Source of the DNA: R-RK-3 sp963842775
GTDB taxonomy: Bacteria; Pseudomonadota; Alphaproteobacteria; Rhizobiales; Rhodomicrobiaceae
Assembly (NCBI GenBank): GCA_963842775.1
Contig: CAWJHQ010000013.1
Span: 293,598 to 357,597 of the forward strand
Length of the DNA: 64,000 bases
Reading direction: 5' to 3'
Below are positions 9,804 to 18,631 of this stretch, piece after piece; the stretch's first letter is position 1; the number at the start of each line of letters is the position of its first letter. The notes beneath the pieces are model-generated. The model saw only the letters and a program-made list of their open reading frames with translations. It was not told the DNA's origin and ran no database searches. Made by a program: the position numbers and the translations under genes.

Positions 9804-10723
9804 GTCTTCTCCAGGCACCAGGCGAGGATGGCTCTCTGCGCGTGAACCCTGTTTTCCGCTTCATCGAACACCACGGATTGAGGGCCGTCAATCACCTCAT
9901 CCGTAACTTCGCGGCCGCGCTGCGCCGGGAGGCAATGCATGAATATGGCGTCGGGTCCGGCCAATTTCATCAGCTCCGCGTCGACCTGATAATCCTTCAG
10001 GAGCGACAGGCGGAACTCCTCATTGTCCTGGCCCATCGAGATCCAGACGTCGGTGACGATGCAGTCCGCATCCGCGACGGCTTCGCGCGGGTCCTCGAAC
10101 AAAACCAGCCTCGCGCCTTCCCTCTCCGCCCAGGCGAGCGTCTCGGCCGAGGGCTGGAGCGATTTCGGCGCACCCACATGCAGCGTGAAGTTGAAGCGCG
10201 CCGCCGCGTGGATCCACGAGGTTGCGACGTTGTTGGCCGCATCGCCGACCCAGGTGATGAGCCGGTCCGCGACCGGGCCCTTCTTTTCCTCGAAGGTCAG
10301 GATATCGGCGAAGATCTGACAGGGATGCGACCTGTCCGTCAGCCCGTTGATGACCGGAATATCGGCATGCTCCGCCAGTTGTTCAAGCTTCACATGCGAC
10401 AGCGAACGCAGCATCAGGAGGTCGACATAGCGCGACAGCACGCGCGCCGTATCGGCGACGGTTTCGCCGCGCCCGAGCTGCATATCCGTCGAGTTGAGCA
10501 CGATGGACTCGCCCCCCAGCTTGCGCATCGCGACGTCGAAGGAGACGCGGGTGCGGGTCGAGGGTTTCTCGAACATCATGGCCAGCGTTTTGCCCGCCGC
10601 GATCCGGCCGTAGCGCGGACTGCCCTTGGCGAGATCGCGCTTCATCTGATGGGCAATGGTTAGAAGATGTTCGAGGGTTTCTCTATCGAAGCTGTCTATA
10701 TCGAGGAAGTGACGTATGGCCAT
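9800..10723 (-). CDS. argF: Ornithine carbamoyltransferase
   Basis: Catalyses ornithine plus carbamoyl phosphate to citrulline in arginine synthesis. The 307-residue protein carries the carbamoyl-phosphate motif STRTR (residues ~55-59), the HPCQ motif (~132) and the ornithine-loop HCLPA (~262), all in the expected order and length. It starts two bases after the argD stop on the same strand, so argD and argF form one operon. Complete and uninterrupted. Confidence 0.97.
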   Translation of the reverse strand: MAIRHFLDIDSFDRETLEHLLTIAHQMKRDLAKGSPRYGRIAAGKTLAMMFEKPSTRTRVSFDVAMRKLGGESIVLNSTDMQLGRGETVADTARVLSRYVDLLMLRSLSHVKLEQLAEHADIPVINGLTDRSHPCQIFADILTFEEKKGPVADRLITWVGDAANNVATSWIHAAARFNFTLHVGAPKSLQPSAETLAWAEREGARLVLFEDPREAVADADCIVTDVWISMGQDNEEFRLSLLKDYQVDAELMKLAGPDAIFMHCLPAQRGREVTDEVIDGPQSVVFDEAENRVHAQRAILAWCLEKT

Positions 10724-10725
10724 GT

Positions 10726-11920
10726 TCAGGCAAATTCTTGAGCCGTGAGCTCACTATGGAGGGTGGTGCAGGCAGCGGAGATTTTCTCGCAGGCCTCGGC
10801 GATCTCGGCCTCGCTGACGATGAGAGGCGGCAGCAGCCGGACGACATTGTCGCCCGCGCCGATGCTGAGCATGTTTTCGGCAAGCAGCGCCTCGATCAGC
10901 TTGCCGCTGGGGATCTTGCATTTCAGCCCCACCAGCATGCCTTCGCCGCGCACCTCTTCGATCACCGAGCCATGCCGGTCGGTGATTTCGGCCAGCCGCT
11001 GTTTGAGCAGCAGCGCCTTGTGGCGGACGCCGGCGAGGAAGTCCTCGTCGAGCACCACATCGAGCACCGCATTGCCGACCGCCATGGCCAGCGGGATTGC
11101 CGCCGAAGGTGGAGCCGTGCGTGCCCGACGTCATGCCTGCCGCCGCTTCGTCCGTCGCCAGAAAAGCGCCGAGCGGGAAACCGCCGCCAAGCCCCTTGGC
11201 GATGGCCATGATATCCGGCTCGATCCCCGCCCATTCATAGGCGAAAAACTTGCCGGTGCGTCCGATGCCGGTCTGCACTTCGTCGAGAATGAGCAGAAGC
11301 CCGTGCTCATCCGCCAATTCGCGCAGGGCGCGCAGGAAGGCCCAGCCCGCATGCCGCACGCCGCCTTCGCCCTGCACCGGTTCGATCAGGATGGCGCCGG
11401 TCTCGGGGCCGATCGCCGCGCGCGTCGCATCCAGGTCGCCGAGCGGCACCTGGTCGAAGCCGTCGACCTTCGGGCCGAAGCCGGCCAGGTGCTTCTCCTG
11501 GTTGCCCGCCGCGATGGTCGCCAGCGTGCGCCCGTGGAAGCCGCCTTCGAAGGTGATGATCCGGTAGCGTTCCGGATGGCCGTTATGGCTATGGAATTTG
11601 CGCGCGGTCTTGATCGCGCCTTCCAGCGCCTCGGCGCCGGAATTGCAGAAGAAAACCTTGTCGGCGAAGGTCGCGGCGCAAAGGCGCGCGGCGAGCCGCT
11701 GCTGGCCGGGGACATTATAGAGGTTCGATGTGTGCCAGAGCTTGCCGGCCTGCTCGCGCAGGGCGCCGACCAGATGCGGGTGCGCATGACCGAGCACCGT
11801 CACGGCCACGCCCGCGCCGAAATCCAGATATCGCTCGCCGCTCAGTGTATAGAGAGTGGCTCCCTCGCCTCTGTCGAAGGCAATATCGGCTCTGGTGTAT
11901 GTGGGCAGCACCGCGGACAT
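10726..11920 (-). CDS. argD: Acetylornithine aminotransferase (one frameshift)
   Basis: Class III PLP-dependent aminotransferase of arginine synthesis. Visible features: substrate/PLP loop FCNSGAEALEGAIK, GFHGRT, the LILDEVQTG aspartate, and PLP-lysine in AIAKGLGGGFPLGA. The frame is lost after STFGGNP and resumes as MAVGNAVLDVVLDE, whereas the family reads GGNPLAMAVGNA; one surplus base in the GGG at 11093-11095 accounts for it. Start ATG 11920 (MSAVLPTYTR) has an AGGAGGGAG ribosome site. Arginine auxotrophy would follow from a true frameshift, so a sequencing error is likely. Confidence 0.95.
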
Positions 11921-11943
11921 GGTCAGATCAGCTCCCTCCTGTC

Positions 11944-11970
11944 AGGAAAAAAGGCCGCTCAGCGGCGTTA
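11944..11970 (-). promoter_or_regulatory. Terminator-like hairpin in the argD leader
   Basis: Read on the - strand, GCCGC-TGA-GCGGC followed by CTTTTTT sits about 25-50 bases before the argD start codon, ahead of its AGGAGGGAG ribosome site. No - strand gene lies upstream for several kilobases, so it is not an obvious end-of-operon terminator. It could attenuate argDF transcription; no leader peptide or antiterminator was identified with confidence. Confidence 0.55.
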
Positions 11971-12376
11971 AGACATTAAGATAAGATCATTCAGCGATTG
12001 CATTAGGGCTGTCAATTGGCACAAAAGACACAGCGAGCCAAAAAACCAGCCCGCTCAGATGCGTTTAACCCTTCCTTCATTTGTTTTCGTCCGCTTCCCG
12101 TGCCATTATGTCTAAAGCGAAGACGGCGCGTGGTTGTTCTTTACCCGCTAGTTTTGTGTCCCGGTCCTCGCTATCCAGTAGCATGTAGCGTTTTGCTCTT
12201 GTCCCGCTAGCTGGGTTTTCTCTCAAGTATAGCGTTTTCTCTTGTGTTCAGCGTAACGGGCTTTTGCTCCGCGTAGCCGCGCCGTGTTCGCATTTGTGCG
12301 ACGCGTGTCTGCCGCCGCGGAAGCAGGATCACTGTGCCAACAGCAATTCGCTTTAGATGTACGAGGAGGCAGAATT
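11971..12376. other. Intergenic between divergent argD and gcrA
   Basis: About 400 bases with no coding sequence, expected to hold the divergent promoters of argD and gcrA. Composition is more AT-rich than either gene. I see no unambiguous -35/-10 pair. Confidence 0.4.
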
Positions 12377-12880
12377 ATGGGGTGGACAGAAGAACGCGTG
12401 GAGCTTCTGAAGAAGCTGTGGGCCGATGGGCTCAGCGCGAGCCAGATCGCCGGCCGTCTTGGCGAGGTCACACGCAATGCCGTTATCGGAAAAGTTCACC
12501 GGCTGGGTCTGGCGGGCCGAGCCACCACGTCGCGCATGCGCTCGCCGCGTCCGCGCAACCGCGTCTCGCATCTGCCGCTGCGGCCGACCCGCGTGCAGTA
12601 TCGGACGCATGGCAATGTCGCGCTGAAGCCGATGTTCATGCCGATGGAGCAGCCCACCGTCGCCCTGGCGCTGGTGCCTTCGATCGTCGAGGAACTCAAT
12701 ATTCCGGCGGCGCTGCGGATCGATCTTCTGGACCTGAAGGAATGCATGTGCCGCTGGCCGGTCGGCGATCCGCAGGACGAGAATTTCCATTTCTGCGGCC
12801 GCCAGAAATCGCACGGCGTTTCCTATTGCGAGCACCACGCCCGCGTGGCGTTCCAGCCGGCGGCGCGCCGTAAGAGATAG
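12377..12880 (+). CDS. gcrA: GcrA cell-cycle transcriptional regulator
   Basis: GcrA is an alphaproteobacterial sigma-70 cofactor that acts at methylated GANTC promoters and drives the S-phase transcription programme. The protein opens with the diagnostic MGWTEERVELLKKLW helix, SASQIAGRLG and TRNAVIGKVHRLGL, and ends with the Cys/His-containing CMCRWPVGDPQDENFHFCG and SYCEHHARVAF segment. The 167-residue length is normal. ATG 12377 is chosen because the family starts there and AGGAGG lies eight bases before it; an ATG at 12284 would add an unrelated leader. Located divergently from argD as in Rhizobiales. Confidence 0.96.
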   Translation: MGWTEERVELLKKLWADGLSASQIAGRLGEVTRNAVIGKVHRLGLAGRATTSRMRSPRPRNRVSHLPLRPTRVQYRTHGNVALKPMFMPMEQPTVALALVPSIVEELNIPAALRIDLLDLKECMCRWPVGDPQDENFHFCGRQKSHGVSYCEHHARVAFQPAARRKR

Positions 12881-12901
12881 TTTCGAGACAAAGCGGGGGG
12901 T

Positions 12902-12952
12902 GAGGGCCGGACACTCATGGAGGGCATGAGTTCCGGCTCTCCTATTTTTGGG
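12902..12952 (+). terminator. Hairpin terminator after gcrA (repeat copy 1)
   Basis: GAGGGCCGGACACTCATG and ATGAGTTCCGGCTCTC form a long stem around a short loop, followed by CTATTTTTG. It lies 21 bases after the gcrA stop. The same hairpin occurs at 17848-17900, and its right half at 15176-15207. Confidence 0.75.
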
Positions 12953-13345
12953 GCTGGGCTTGGCGGGTTGACGCTGGCACGCGCCGATCCGCAGAGAACA
13001 GGGGAAACATGCGAAGTGCGTATGGCCGCATGTCGAGGCTGCTTGAGATAAGCCCTCCCTCTTGATTACTTCCTTACCGACATGCGTTAAGCTTCTCTTC
13101 AGCCGTTGATGGCTGACAACCGCCACACCTCACCAAATAATATGAAGCTCATATGCGCCGCCGTATCCTTCGCGGCGCGCGGATTTGTGGCTTCATTCTA
13201 TTAAACAACATGCTTATAGTTGGTGAGTTGTTCACAAGCCGACTGATCTAAATATTACGACACCGATGAATAAGTTTTTTTGCGTATTGATCTACAATGG
13301 CTATAATTGCTAATTTGACCGCTCGAATATTTATGGAGTACAATC
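12953..13345. other. AT-rich intergenic region
   Basis: Nearly 400 bases with falling GC content, no supported gene, ending in the ribosome site of the small basic ORF. It marks the left edge of the AT-rich accessory stretch. Confidence 0.4.
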
Positions 13346-13570
13346 ATGAGGAAGCCCTCGGTTGTAAAACCTCAGACGAAGCAACTCGCTGCACTATCTC
13401 CCCAAGACAAAGAACGTCTCGCCAAGGAGTTTAGCGAGGAGAGAGCCGAGCGCATTCGGGCCGAAGCGAGCAAACGGCTCAAACGAAAACAGAATGCTGC
13501 CGAATGGGCGAAAACGCCCAGGAATCCGGCAAATACCAGGAAGACACACCCGCCTGGAGGCTCGAAATAA
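13346..13570 (+). CDS. Small basic protein, unknown
   Basis: A 74-residue, strongly charged protein rich in Lys, Arg, Glu and Ala, with a central helical segment (PQDKERLAKEFSEERAERIR) and a Lys/Arg/Pro-rich tail. TATGGAG precedes the ATG. It lies in the AT-rich stretch, first of three closely packed short ORFs before the outer-membrane-like gene. No family recognised; the charge pattern would suit a nucleic-acid-binding or ribosome-associated small protein, but this is only inference. Confidence 0.5.
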   Translation: MRKPSVVKPQTKQLAALSPQDKERLAKEFSEERAERIRAEASKRLKRKQNAAEWAKTPRNPANTRKTHPPGGSK

Positions 13571-13575
13571 ATCGC

Positions 13576-13704
13576 ATGTTCGCGAGCTTCTTGAAAGGTA
13601 CCGATCGAAAATATTACGAACTTGTAAAATACTATGATGCTGCGTTTCTGAAAGATACTTATCGAGAAGGTGCCCATGAACGGCCTAGGCACCCATTTAC
13701 TTAA
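13576..13704 (+). CDS. Short ORF, unknown
   Basis: 42 codons (starting MFASFLKGTDRKYYELVKYY) immediately after the previous stop. The amphipathic, aromatic-rich N-terminus looks more protein-like than random, but no clear ribosome site is present and it overlaps the next short ORF. Treat as tentative. Confidence 0.3.
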   Translation: MFASFLKGTDRKYYELVKYYDAAFLKDTYREGAHERPRHPFT

Positions 13705-13765
13705 AATAATAATGGGCGAATTATTCCCAAAGAAACGCAAAAAGGACGATGCCGGCGAAGCTTAG
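13676..13765 (+). CDS. 29-residue ORF with good ribosome site
   Basis: ATG 13676 is preceded by AGAAGGTG at good spacing and opens a 29-codon frame: a hydrophobic half (LGTHLLKIIMGELF) followed by a lysine-rich half (PKKRKKDD). Too short for family assignment. Overlaps the end of the preceding ORF in another frame. Confidence 0.3.
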   Translation: MNGLGTHLLKIIMGELFPKKRKKDDAGEA

Positions 13766-13808
13766 GACGTAATTTGCCAAGCGTCATGGGGAAGTTTGGA
13801 GAAAAAAC

Positions 13809-15132
13809 ATGCGTTGGTTTCTTGCCTTTTTGTCTCTCTTTTTGTCATTTTCGGGTCTGCCAACGCTGCAGGAGGCCGAAGGTGAGGATGCAAATAACTC
13901 CTGTAAAGGATTAAATACAAAGAACAAGTTCGATTACAACTGGTTCAAATGTGTCGTCCTGAATAAGGAGGCACGCAAGGCAATTTGCCATTCTGGAAAA
14001 GTACAAAAAGAGTACCTGCTAAGGAGAATTTACGCAAAAGCCGAGGTCCCCCTCGATCGAGGAGTTCTCCGGCAAAATGCCGGATTATGAGGATTTAAAG
14101 GCGTATACCTTCAATAGTAAGCCTAACACTGATCCATACCTCATGAATGTAGGCTTTAATTATTATCTGGATAATTTTGAAAACGATCACTTCAAACTCC
14201 AGACGAGCGGTCGGAAATTCAAGGAGTATATAGAGAACAAAGACCTCGAAATAATTTGCGAAGGGAAGGCTGAACAAAAAACGGCGGGCCGACTCGCGGA
14301 TGTCGAGAAAAATCTAAAATCTTATGGGAAATCGGTAAGATTACGACAGGATGTATCAGAACTCCTTTCGAGCGACTTAAAAAAAGCGAAACCGGCTAAG
14401 TTTTCATTTACGTCTGATAATGAAAAGAATGAAGATATAACGGCGATCGACGGCGCCATAGGATACGTGTTTTCTGGTTCCTTACCACCTCCGGCGGAGG
14501 CTGCGTCGATTGGATATAACCTTATTCCCTTCCTTTATTACAAATCGACCTCCGGCACCGCGGGGGGAAGAGGTGACATAGATGTTTTCGCACCGGGGAT
14601 TCTAGGGGGCATGGAGTACGGAGACGCTGCTTGGGCATTTAAACTGGATATTGCCGCTGCCCCTGTCCTGGACGCAAAACAGAAGTCAGAGCTGTATAAT
14701 TTTACCGCTAGGTTAGCGCCAACATTTAGCATCGGCGACACGAGCATTTTCGGCGAAGAGCATAATTTCGGCCTCCTCGGCGTTACATTCGTAGCGCGAG
14801 CAGTTGCGAAGATGAACTACATTCAGGAAAGTGGTTTGAACCCAAATTTCTCAGATATTGAGGAATTTTCAACCACGGGATTTGAGGGACGGATCATCAT
14901 AGCCGGACGTGACGGGACACCTATTTTGGAGAATTTCGTGTTTATCGTGGAATATAGCAATCTCCACAATTCGGATGGCGTGCAGGACGTGGAACGCACA
15001 TCCATGACGCTCTCCTATTCACCCACGGAAGCCAAAAATTTCACCATTGATTTCGGGTATGTGGAAGGACCCGATCCCTTTACTCTTCAACTGGAGGAGA
15101 AATGGACGGCGTCGCTGGGGTTACGATTTTAG
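13809..15132 (+). CDS. Outer-membrane-like protein (one frameshift)
   Basis: The first frame begins with a signal peptide (MRWFLAFLSLFLSFSGLPTL) and continues to about 14047; the same protein then resumes in another frame (SIEEFSGKMPDYEDLKAYTF) and runs 351 residues to the stop. One surplus C in the CCCCC run at 14048-14052 explains the break. The C-terminal ~250 residues alternate polar and hydrophobic positions in amphipathic strands (AWAFKLDIAAAP, YNFTARLAPTFS, FEGRIIIAGRDG, SMTLSYSP) and the chain ends LGLRF, with a terminal Phe typical of outer-membrane beta-barrels. Markedly AT-richer than neighbours. No named family recognised. Confidence 0.7.
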
Positions 15133-15171
15133 AAGCGGTCGTCGGGTCTTCTGTGAGATCTTGATATGTCG

Positions 15172-15256
15172 CCTCGCATGAGTTCCGGTTCTCCTATTTT
15201 TGGGTGCGTCTATGTGCTGAGGCGTTGCCATTGTTCACGCATCAGCGGCAGATCGG
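15172..15256. repeat. Dispersed double-hairpin element, copy 2 (left arm missing)
   Basis: GCATGAGTTCCGGTTCTCCTATTTTTGGG is followed by TGTGCTGAGGCGTT...TTCACGCATCAG. It matches the right half of the gcrA terminator and, beyond it, the second hairpin of copy 3 near 17.9 kb. Located after the outer-membrane-like gene, 40 bases past its stop. Confidence 0.65.
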
Positions 15257-15414
15257 TTCGTTCAAGGGGCTTTCCTTGCCGCATCTCGGGGCTGTCCGCG
15301 AACCCTATCAGGCAGTCCGCCTTGGCAAGTTTGCGCTGGCGGCATTGTTCGACCGGCTCTTGCGCCCGCTTATCCGCCTCGCTCTGCGGCGTCACCGATC
15401 CCGTACGGGCTGGA

Positions 15415-17223
15415 TCATGTCGTGCTCAGCCCGGTGCGAACCATCGTCGATACCTCTTCATACGCATTTACGAGGGGAGCGACGATCTTGTGCGAGAATG
15501 CCTTGGTTAGGAGCCGGTCATCGAGAACGAGGCATTCCATGCCTGTGCTCAGAAAGCAATTGAGCGCATCCTGTGGTGTCTCGACGATCGGCTCACCTTT
15601 GACATTGAAAGATGTATTGACCAGGACAGGAATGCCGGTCAGCGCGTCGAACTCCTTCAGCAGGCGATAAAGCCTGGGGTTGGTATCCTCGGTCACGGTC
15701 TGCACCCGCGCCGTGCCATCGACATGGACGATGGCCGGAATGCGGTCGCGCCACTCCGGCTTGACATGGAACGCCAGCAGCATGAACGGCGACTCGGCAT
15801 AATCTTCGAAGATCTCAGGCGCCCTCTCCGCAAGCACGATCGGGGCAAACGGCCGGAAGGCCTGCCTGTGCTTGACGACCTTGTTCAGCCTGTCGCGGAT
15901 GTCGGCCGTTCTCGGGTCGGCGATGATGCTTCTGTTCCCAAGGGCGCGCGGGCCGAATTCCGAGCGGCCCTGAAACCAGCCGAAAATCTTCCCTTCCGCC
16001 AGCAGCTTCGCCGCTTCCTGGCATATGTCGTCGCTCTTGTGGGTGTTGGTCACAAGGCGCACCACCCGCTCCTGGACGGCCTTTTCGATCCTTTCAGGGG
16101 CTTGCCTGGCGCCCAGATAAGCATGCTTCATCACGAAGCGTCTCGGCGCCTTTTTCAGGGCGAGATGGCCGTAATAGGCGCAGCCGATGGCAATCCCCTC
16201 ATCGCCCGCTGCAGGTTGAATCCAGATGCCGTCATAGCCGGCTTCCCGCTGGATGCGCCCGTTGGCCAGGCAATTCAGGGCCACCCCGCCGGCAAGGCAC
16301 AGATGCTTTGCTCCCGTCATCTCGCGCAGCCAGATCGCCCGCTTCAGCACAATCTCCTCGGTATCGTGCTGCACGCGCCAGGCAAGGTCCTGCCAATGCT
16401 GGAGGTTGGAACTCTTCTCCCACTCCTCGCCGCTGTTTTCGCGAAAGGGCTGATTGAGCTCCTCGCCCCAATCCGGCACGATAAGCTCGTTGCCTTCGAG
16501 ATGCATGAGCGGAGGAATTTTGCCCGGCCTCCCGTAGGCAGCCAGTCCCATGACTTCGCCGCACTTGTCCCACTCGCCGAAAATATAGGTGGCGACACGG
16601 CTATAAAGCGCGCCAAGGCCAGCCATGTTGAAGAATTCGTCGCTCAGGAAACCCCGGCGCGGCTTCAGCCAAAACTTCTTCAGCACTTCGATTTGGGAGC
16701 CCTGAAAGCGGTAATAGCTTTCGGACTCGCGCGACAGGGGGTCGACGTCCTCGGCATAAGGCTCCGTAATGTCGCTCCGATAGCTTCCGACGCCGTCGAC
16801 CACCATGACCACCCCTTCATCGAAGGGACAGGCAGCGAAGGCGCTATAGGCATGCGCGAGATGGTGGGAGACGGTCACAACCCGATCGGACTTCGAGAGG
16901 TAGAGCTTGCTCTTGGATGCGGCTCTTCGATCCGCTTCATTCATGAAATGAGGATAATCAGAATGGGCAAGGCGTTTTTCTAGCTCCTCTACCGGGAGGA
17001 CATAGCAATTCCTCACGACATACTCGACATCGTTTATGGCAATCCCGGCGGCCTCAAGGCAGTAGGTAACGGGAAGTTGATAGAAGCCGGTGGCATTTTT
17101 TGCCCGCGTTATGCGCTCTTTGGCGATCGCGCAGACGATCTCGCCGTCTCTTAACAAGCAGACACTAACGTCATGATCATACGCGTTTATTCCGAGGATG
17201 TAGGACGGCTTCCTGTTCATCAT
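15415..17223 (-). CDS. NodU/CmcH-type carbamoyltransferase
   Basis: A 602-residue O-carbamoyltransferase that would transfer carbamoyl from carbamoyl phosphate to a hydroxyl group of a sugar or other metabolite. The N-terminal Kae1-like domain has the metal-binding HHLAHAYSAF, VVDGVGSY and GGVALNCLANGR motifs; the C-terminal YrdC-like domain has GRSEFGPRALGNRSI, FRPFAPI and NTSFNVKGEP. Length and motif order fit the NodU family. The start is one of two adjacent ATGs (17223 or 17220). Transcribed alone from an AT-rich upstream region. Known relatives act on Nod factors, antibiotics and surface glycans; the acceptor here is unknown. A sulfotransferase lies 2 kb away on the same strand. Confidence 0.93.
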   Translation of the reverse strand: MMNRKPSYILGINAYDHDVSVCLLRDGEIVCAIAKERITRAKNATGFYQLPVTYCLEAAGIAINDVEYVVRNCYVLPVEELEKRLAHSDYPHFMNEADRRAASKSKLYLSKSDRVVTVSHHLAHAYSAFAACPFDEGVVMVVDGVGSYRSDITEPYAEDVDPLSRESESYYRFQGSQIEVLKKFWLKPRRGFLSDEFFNMAGLGALYSRVATYIFGEWDKCGEVMGLAAYGRPGKIPPLMHLEGNELIVPDWGEELNQPFRENSGEEWEKSSNLQHWQDLAWRVQHDTEEIVLKRAIWLREMTGAKHLCLAGGVALNCLANGRIQREAGYDGIWIQPAAGDEGIAIGCAYYGHLALKKAPRRFVMKHAYLGARQAPERIEKAVQERVVRLVTNTHKSDDICQEAAKLLAEGKIFGWFQGRSEFGPRALGNRSIIADPRTADIRDRLNKVVKHRQAFRPFAPIVLAERAPEIFEDYAESPFMLLAFHVKPEWRDRIPAIVHVDGTARVQTVTEDTNPRLYRLLKEFDALTGIPVLVNTSFNVKGEPIVETPQDALNCFLSTGMECLVLDDRLLTKAFSHKIVAPLVNAYEEVSTMVRTGLSTT

Positions 17224-17425
17224 TCGCTTCCGACGGGCTGAGCTTCTGACGGTAAGGCCAAGAAGAAAAAGAATAAAACAATATTGTCAGCTTCCTTACG
17301 CATCGCCTCGGCAGAATGACTGCCGATTTTCGGCTACTTCTTGTCATCAATCCGCCTTGCCGTTACACTATCTAGTATAGGAATCTGGGCGCGGTAAATC
17401 GCCTTCATTGCTTGGAGACGCAGGA

Positions 17426-17710
17426 ATGACAGCTATCGCGAATAAGCTTCTCGGCTATATAGCGCGCAAACTGCTGCGTAGCATAGCCGTGATCATCATG
17501 CTCGGCATTTACGGCAGCGGTCTTGTCGGCATCACCACACTGACCTCTGTGGCAACCTCTACCGAAGCGGCTGCAGGCCGTGGCAGAGGACGGAGCGGGG
17601 GACGTCACAGGGGACGAGGCCGGGGACGTCATAGGGGACGAGGCCGTCATAGAGGACGAGGCCGTGGGCGTCATAGAGGACGTGGCCGTCGCGGCTATGG
17701 TCGCAGCTAA
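17426..17710 (+). CDS. Exported Arg/Gly/His-rich repeat peptide
   Basis: 94 codons starting MTAIANKLLGYIARKLLRSIAV, with a hydrophobic segment (residues ~19-38) that could be a signal or anchor, then an AEAAA-like site and a tail made almost only of RGRG and RHRGRG units. Nucleotides 17578-17700 are correspondingly repetitive. GCAGG precedes the ATG. After the TAA the same frame continues for 22 codons rich in Gly and Tyr (PGYYEGIMGNYGCYGYGSG), so the stop may be recent. Function unknown; the extreme basic tail would bind polyanions such as nucleic acid or acidic polysaccharide. The - strand frame over the same bases lacks any such features. Confidence 0.6.
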   Translation: MTAIANKLLGYIARKLLRSIAVIIMLGIYGSGLVGITTLTSVATSTEAAAGRGRGRSGGRHRGRGRGRHRGRGRHRGRGRGRHRGRGRRGYGRS

Positions 17711-17847
17711 TTGCTGGTACCGGGGTATTATGAGGGTATTATGGGTAATTATGGGTGTTATGGGTACGGCTCGGGTTTGAACATCTGGATCCGCTAGTCG
17801 CCAAAAGCATCCAGTTCCGCCATGGCAGTTGCGCCGCATTAGCGCAG

Positions 17848-17942
17848 CTGAGGGCCGGAAACTCATGGAGGGCATGAGTTCCGGCTCTCCTATTTTTGGG
17901 GTGGCCTGTGTGCTGATGCGTTGCTTCGTTCACGCATCAGTG
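17848..17942. repeat. Dispersed double-hairpin element, copy 3
   Basis: First hairpin: GAGGGCCGGAAACTCATG paired with ATGAGTTCCGGCTCTC, followed by CTATTTTTGGGG. Second hairpin: CTGATGCGT paired with ACGCATCAG. Copies 2 and 3 share both parts; copy 1 after gcrA has only the first. The first hairpin with its T run would terminate + strand transcripts of the Arg/Gly-rich gene. Confidence 0.75.
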
Positions 17943-17960
17943 TCGCTAGGCCGGAGACGC

Positions 17961-18344
17961 TTACTTCGCCGGCGCTTTCAGCTCAAAAAGGATCGCGTGA
18001 GCTACGGTGGTCCCGACGTTGTCATCTGCATGCGTCACCGCAGGCGACCATCGCACGGTGCCGGATTTGACCTCGAATGACTTTTCCGCACCGTCCGGGC
18101 TGGTTGACTTCACCGTATATGAGGTGAGCGGATAAATGGCATAGTCCGGGTGGCTATGCATGGGATTTTTTACGCCGGGAGCAAACTCCACCTCGACAAC
18201 CCGCACCCGCTCATTTTCAAACAGAACCTTAAATGCCGCCGGCGCCACCGCAACGGGATCTTGCGCCTGCGCGACACCGCAAGCAACGCTGAAGGACAGG
18301 GCAGCCAGAGAAGCGCAGAACGCGCCAAAGGAGAGGAATTTCAT
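17961..18344 (-). CDS. Secreted small cupin protein
   Basis: 127 residues from ATG 18344, which has AAGGAGG at ideal distance (an ATG at 18392 gives an unneeded leader). A signal peptide (MKFLSFGAFCASLAALSFSVACGVAQA) precedes a single cupin domain: VLFENERVRVVEVEFAPG, then NPMHSHPDYAIYPL with metal-type histidines, and a C-terminal strand with HADDNVGTTVAHAILFEL. Probably a periplasmic metal-binding cupin; substrate unknown. Confidence 0.8.
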   Translation of the reverse strand: MKFLSFGAFCASLAALSFSVACGVAQAQDPVAVAPAAFKVLFENERVRVVEVEFAPGVKNPMHSHPDYAIYPLTSYTVKSTSPDGAEKSFEVKSGTVRWSPAVTHADDNVGTTVAHAILFELKAPAK

Positions 18345-18631
18345 ATTCTGCCTCCTTAATAGAAATGACAAAAATCCGTTTAAATGCTCCATCAGGTTGG
18401 TCGGGTCTCTCTGATCGAACCATATGCTACTGCAGGCTCAAGGCCGGCGCTTGCGAATGCAGCAATCCGCGCGGCTCATTTGCTAATTGCGGCGGCAGCA
18501 ATCGAACTGCGTAGCCTTGCCGGACTCAGGTCGGCGCGAGGATCGAGGCGACGGAGGACCAGCCCCAGCAACTCGCTGGTCAAACACGCCGGTCTCATCG
18601 CCAGGTGTCGGATCGCGCCGAGCAGAAGCCG

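Noticed and set aside
15210..15395. 61-codon - strand frame before the carbamoyltransferase
   Set aside because: No ribosome site or motif and it overlaps the repeat element; too weak to list as a gene.
17405..17875. - strand Ser/Thr/Pro-rich frame over the Arg/Gly-rich gene
   Set aside because: It lacks a signal peptide and a ribosome site; the + strand frame has both a hydrophobic N-terminus and a start signal.
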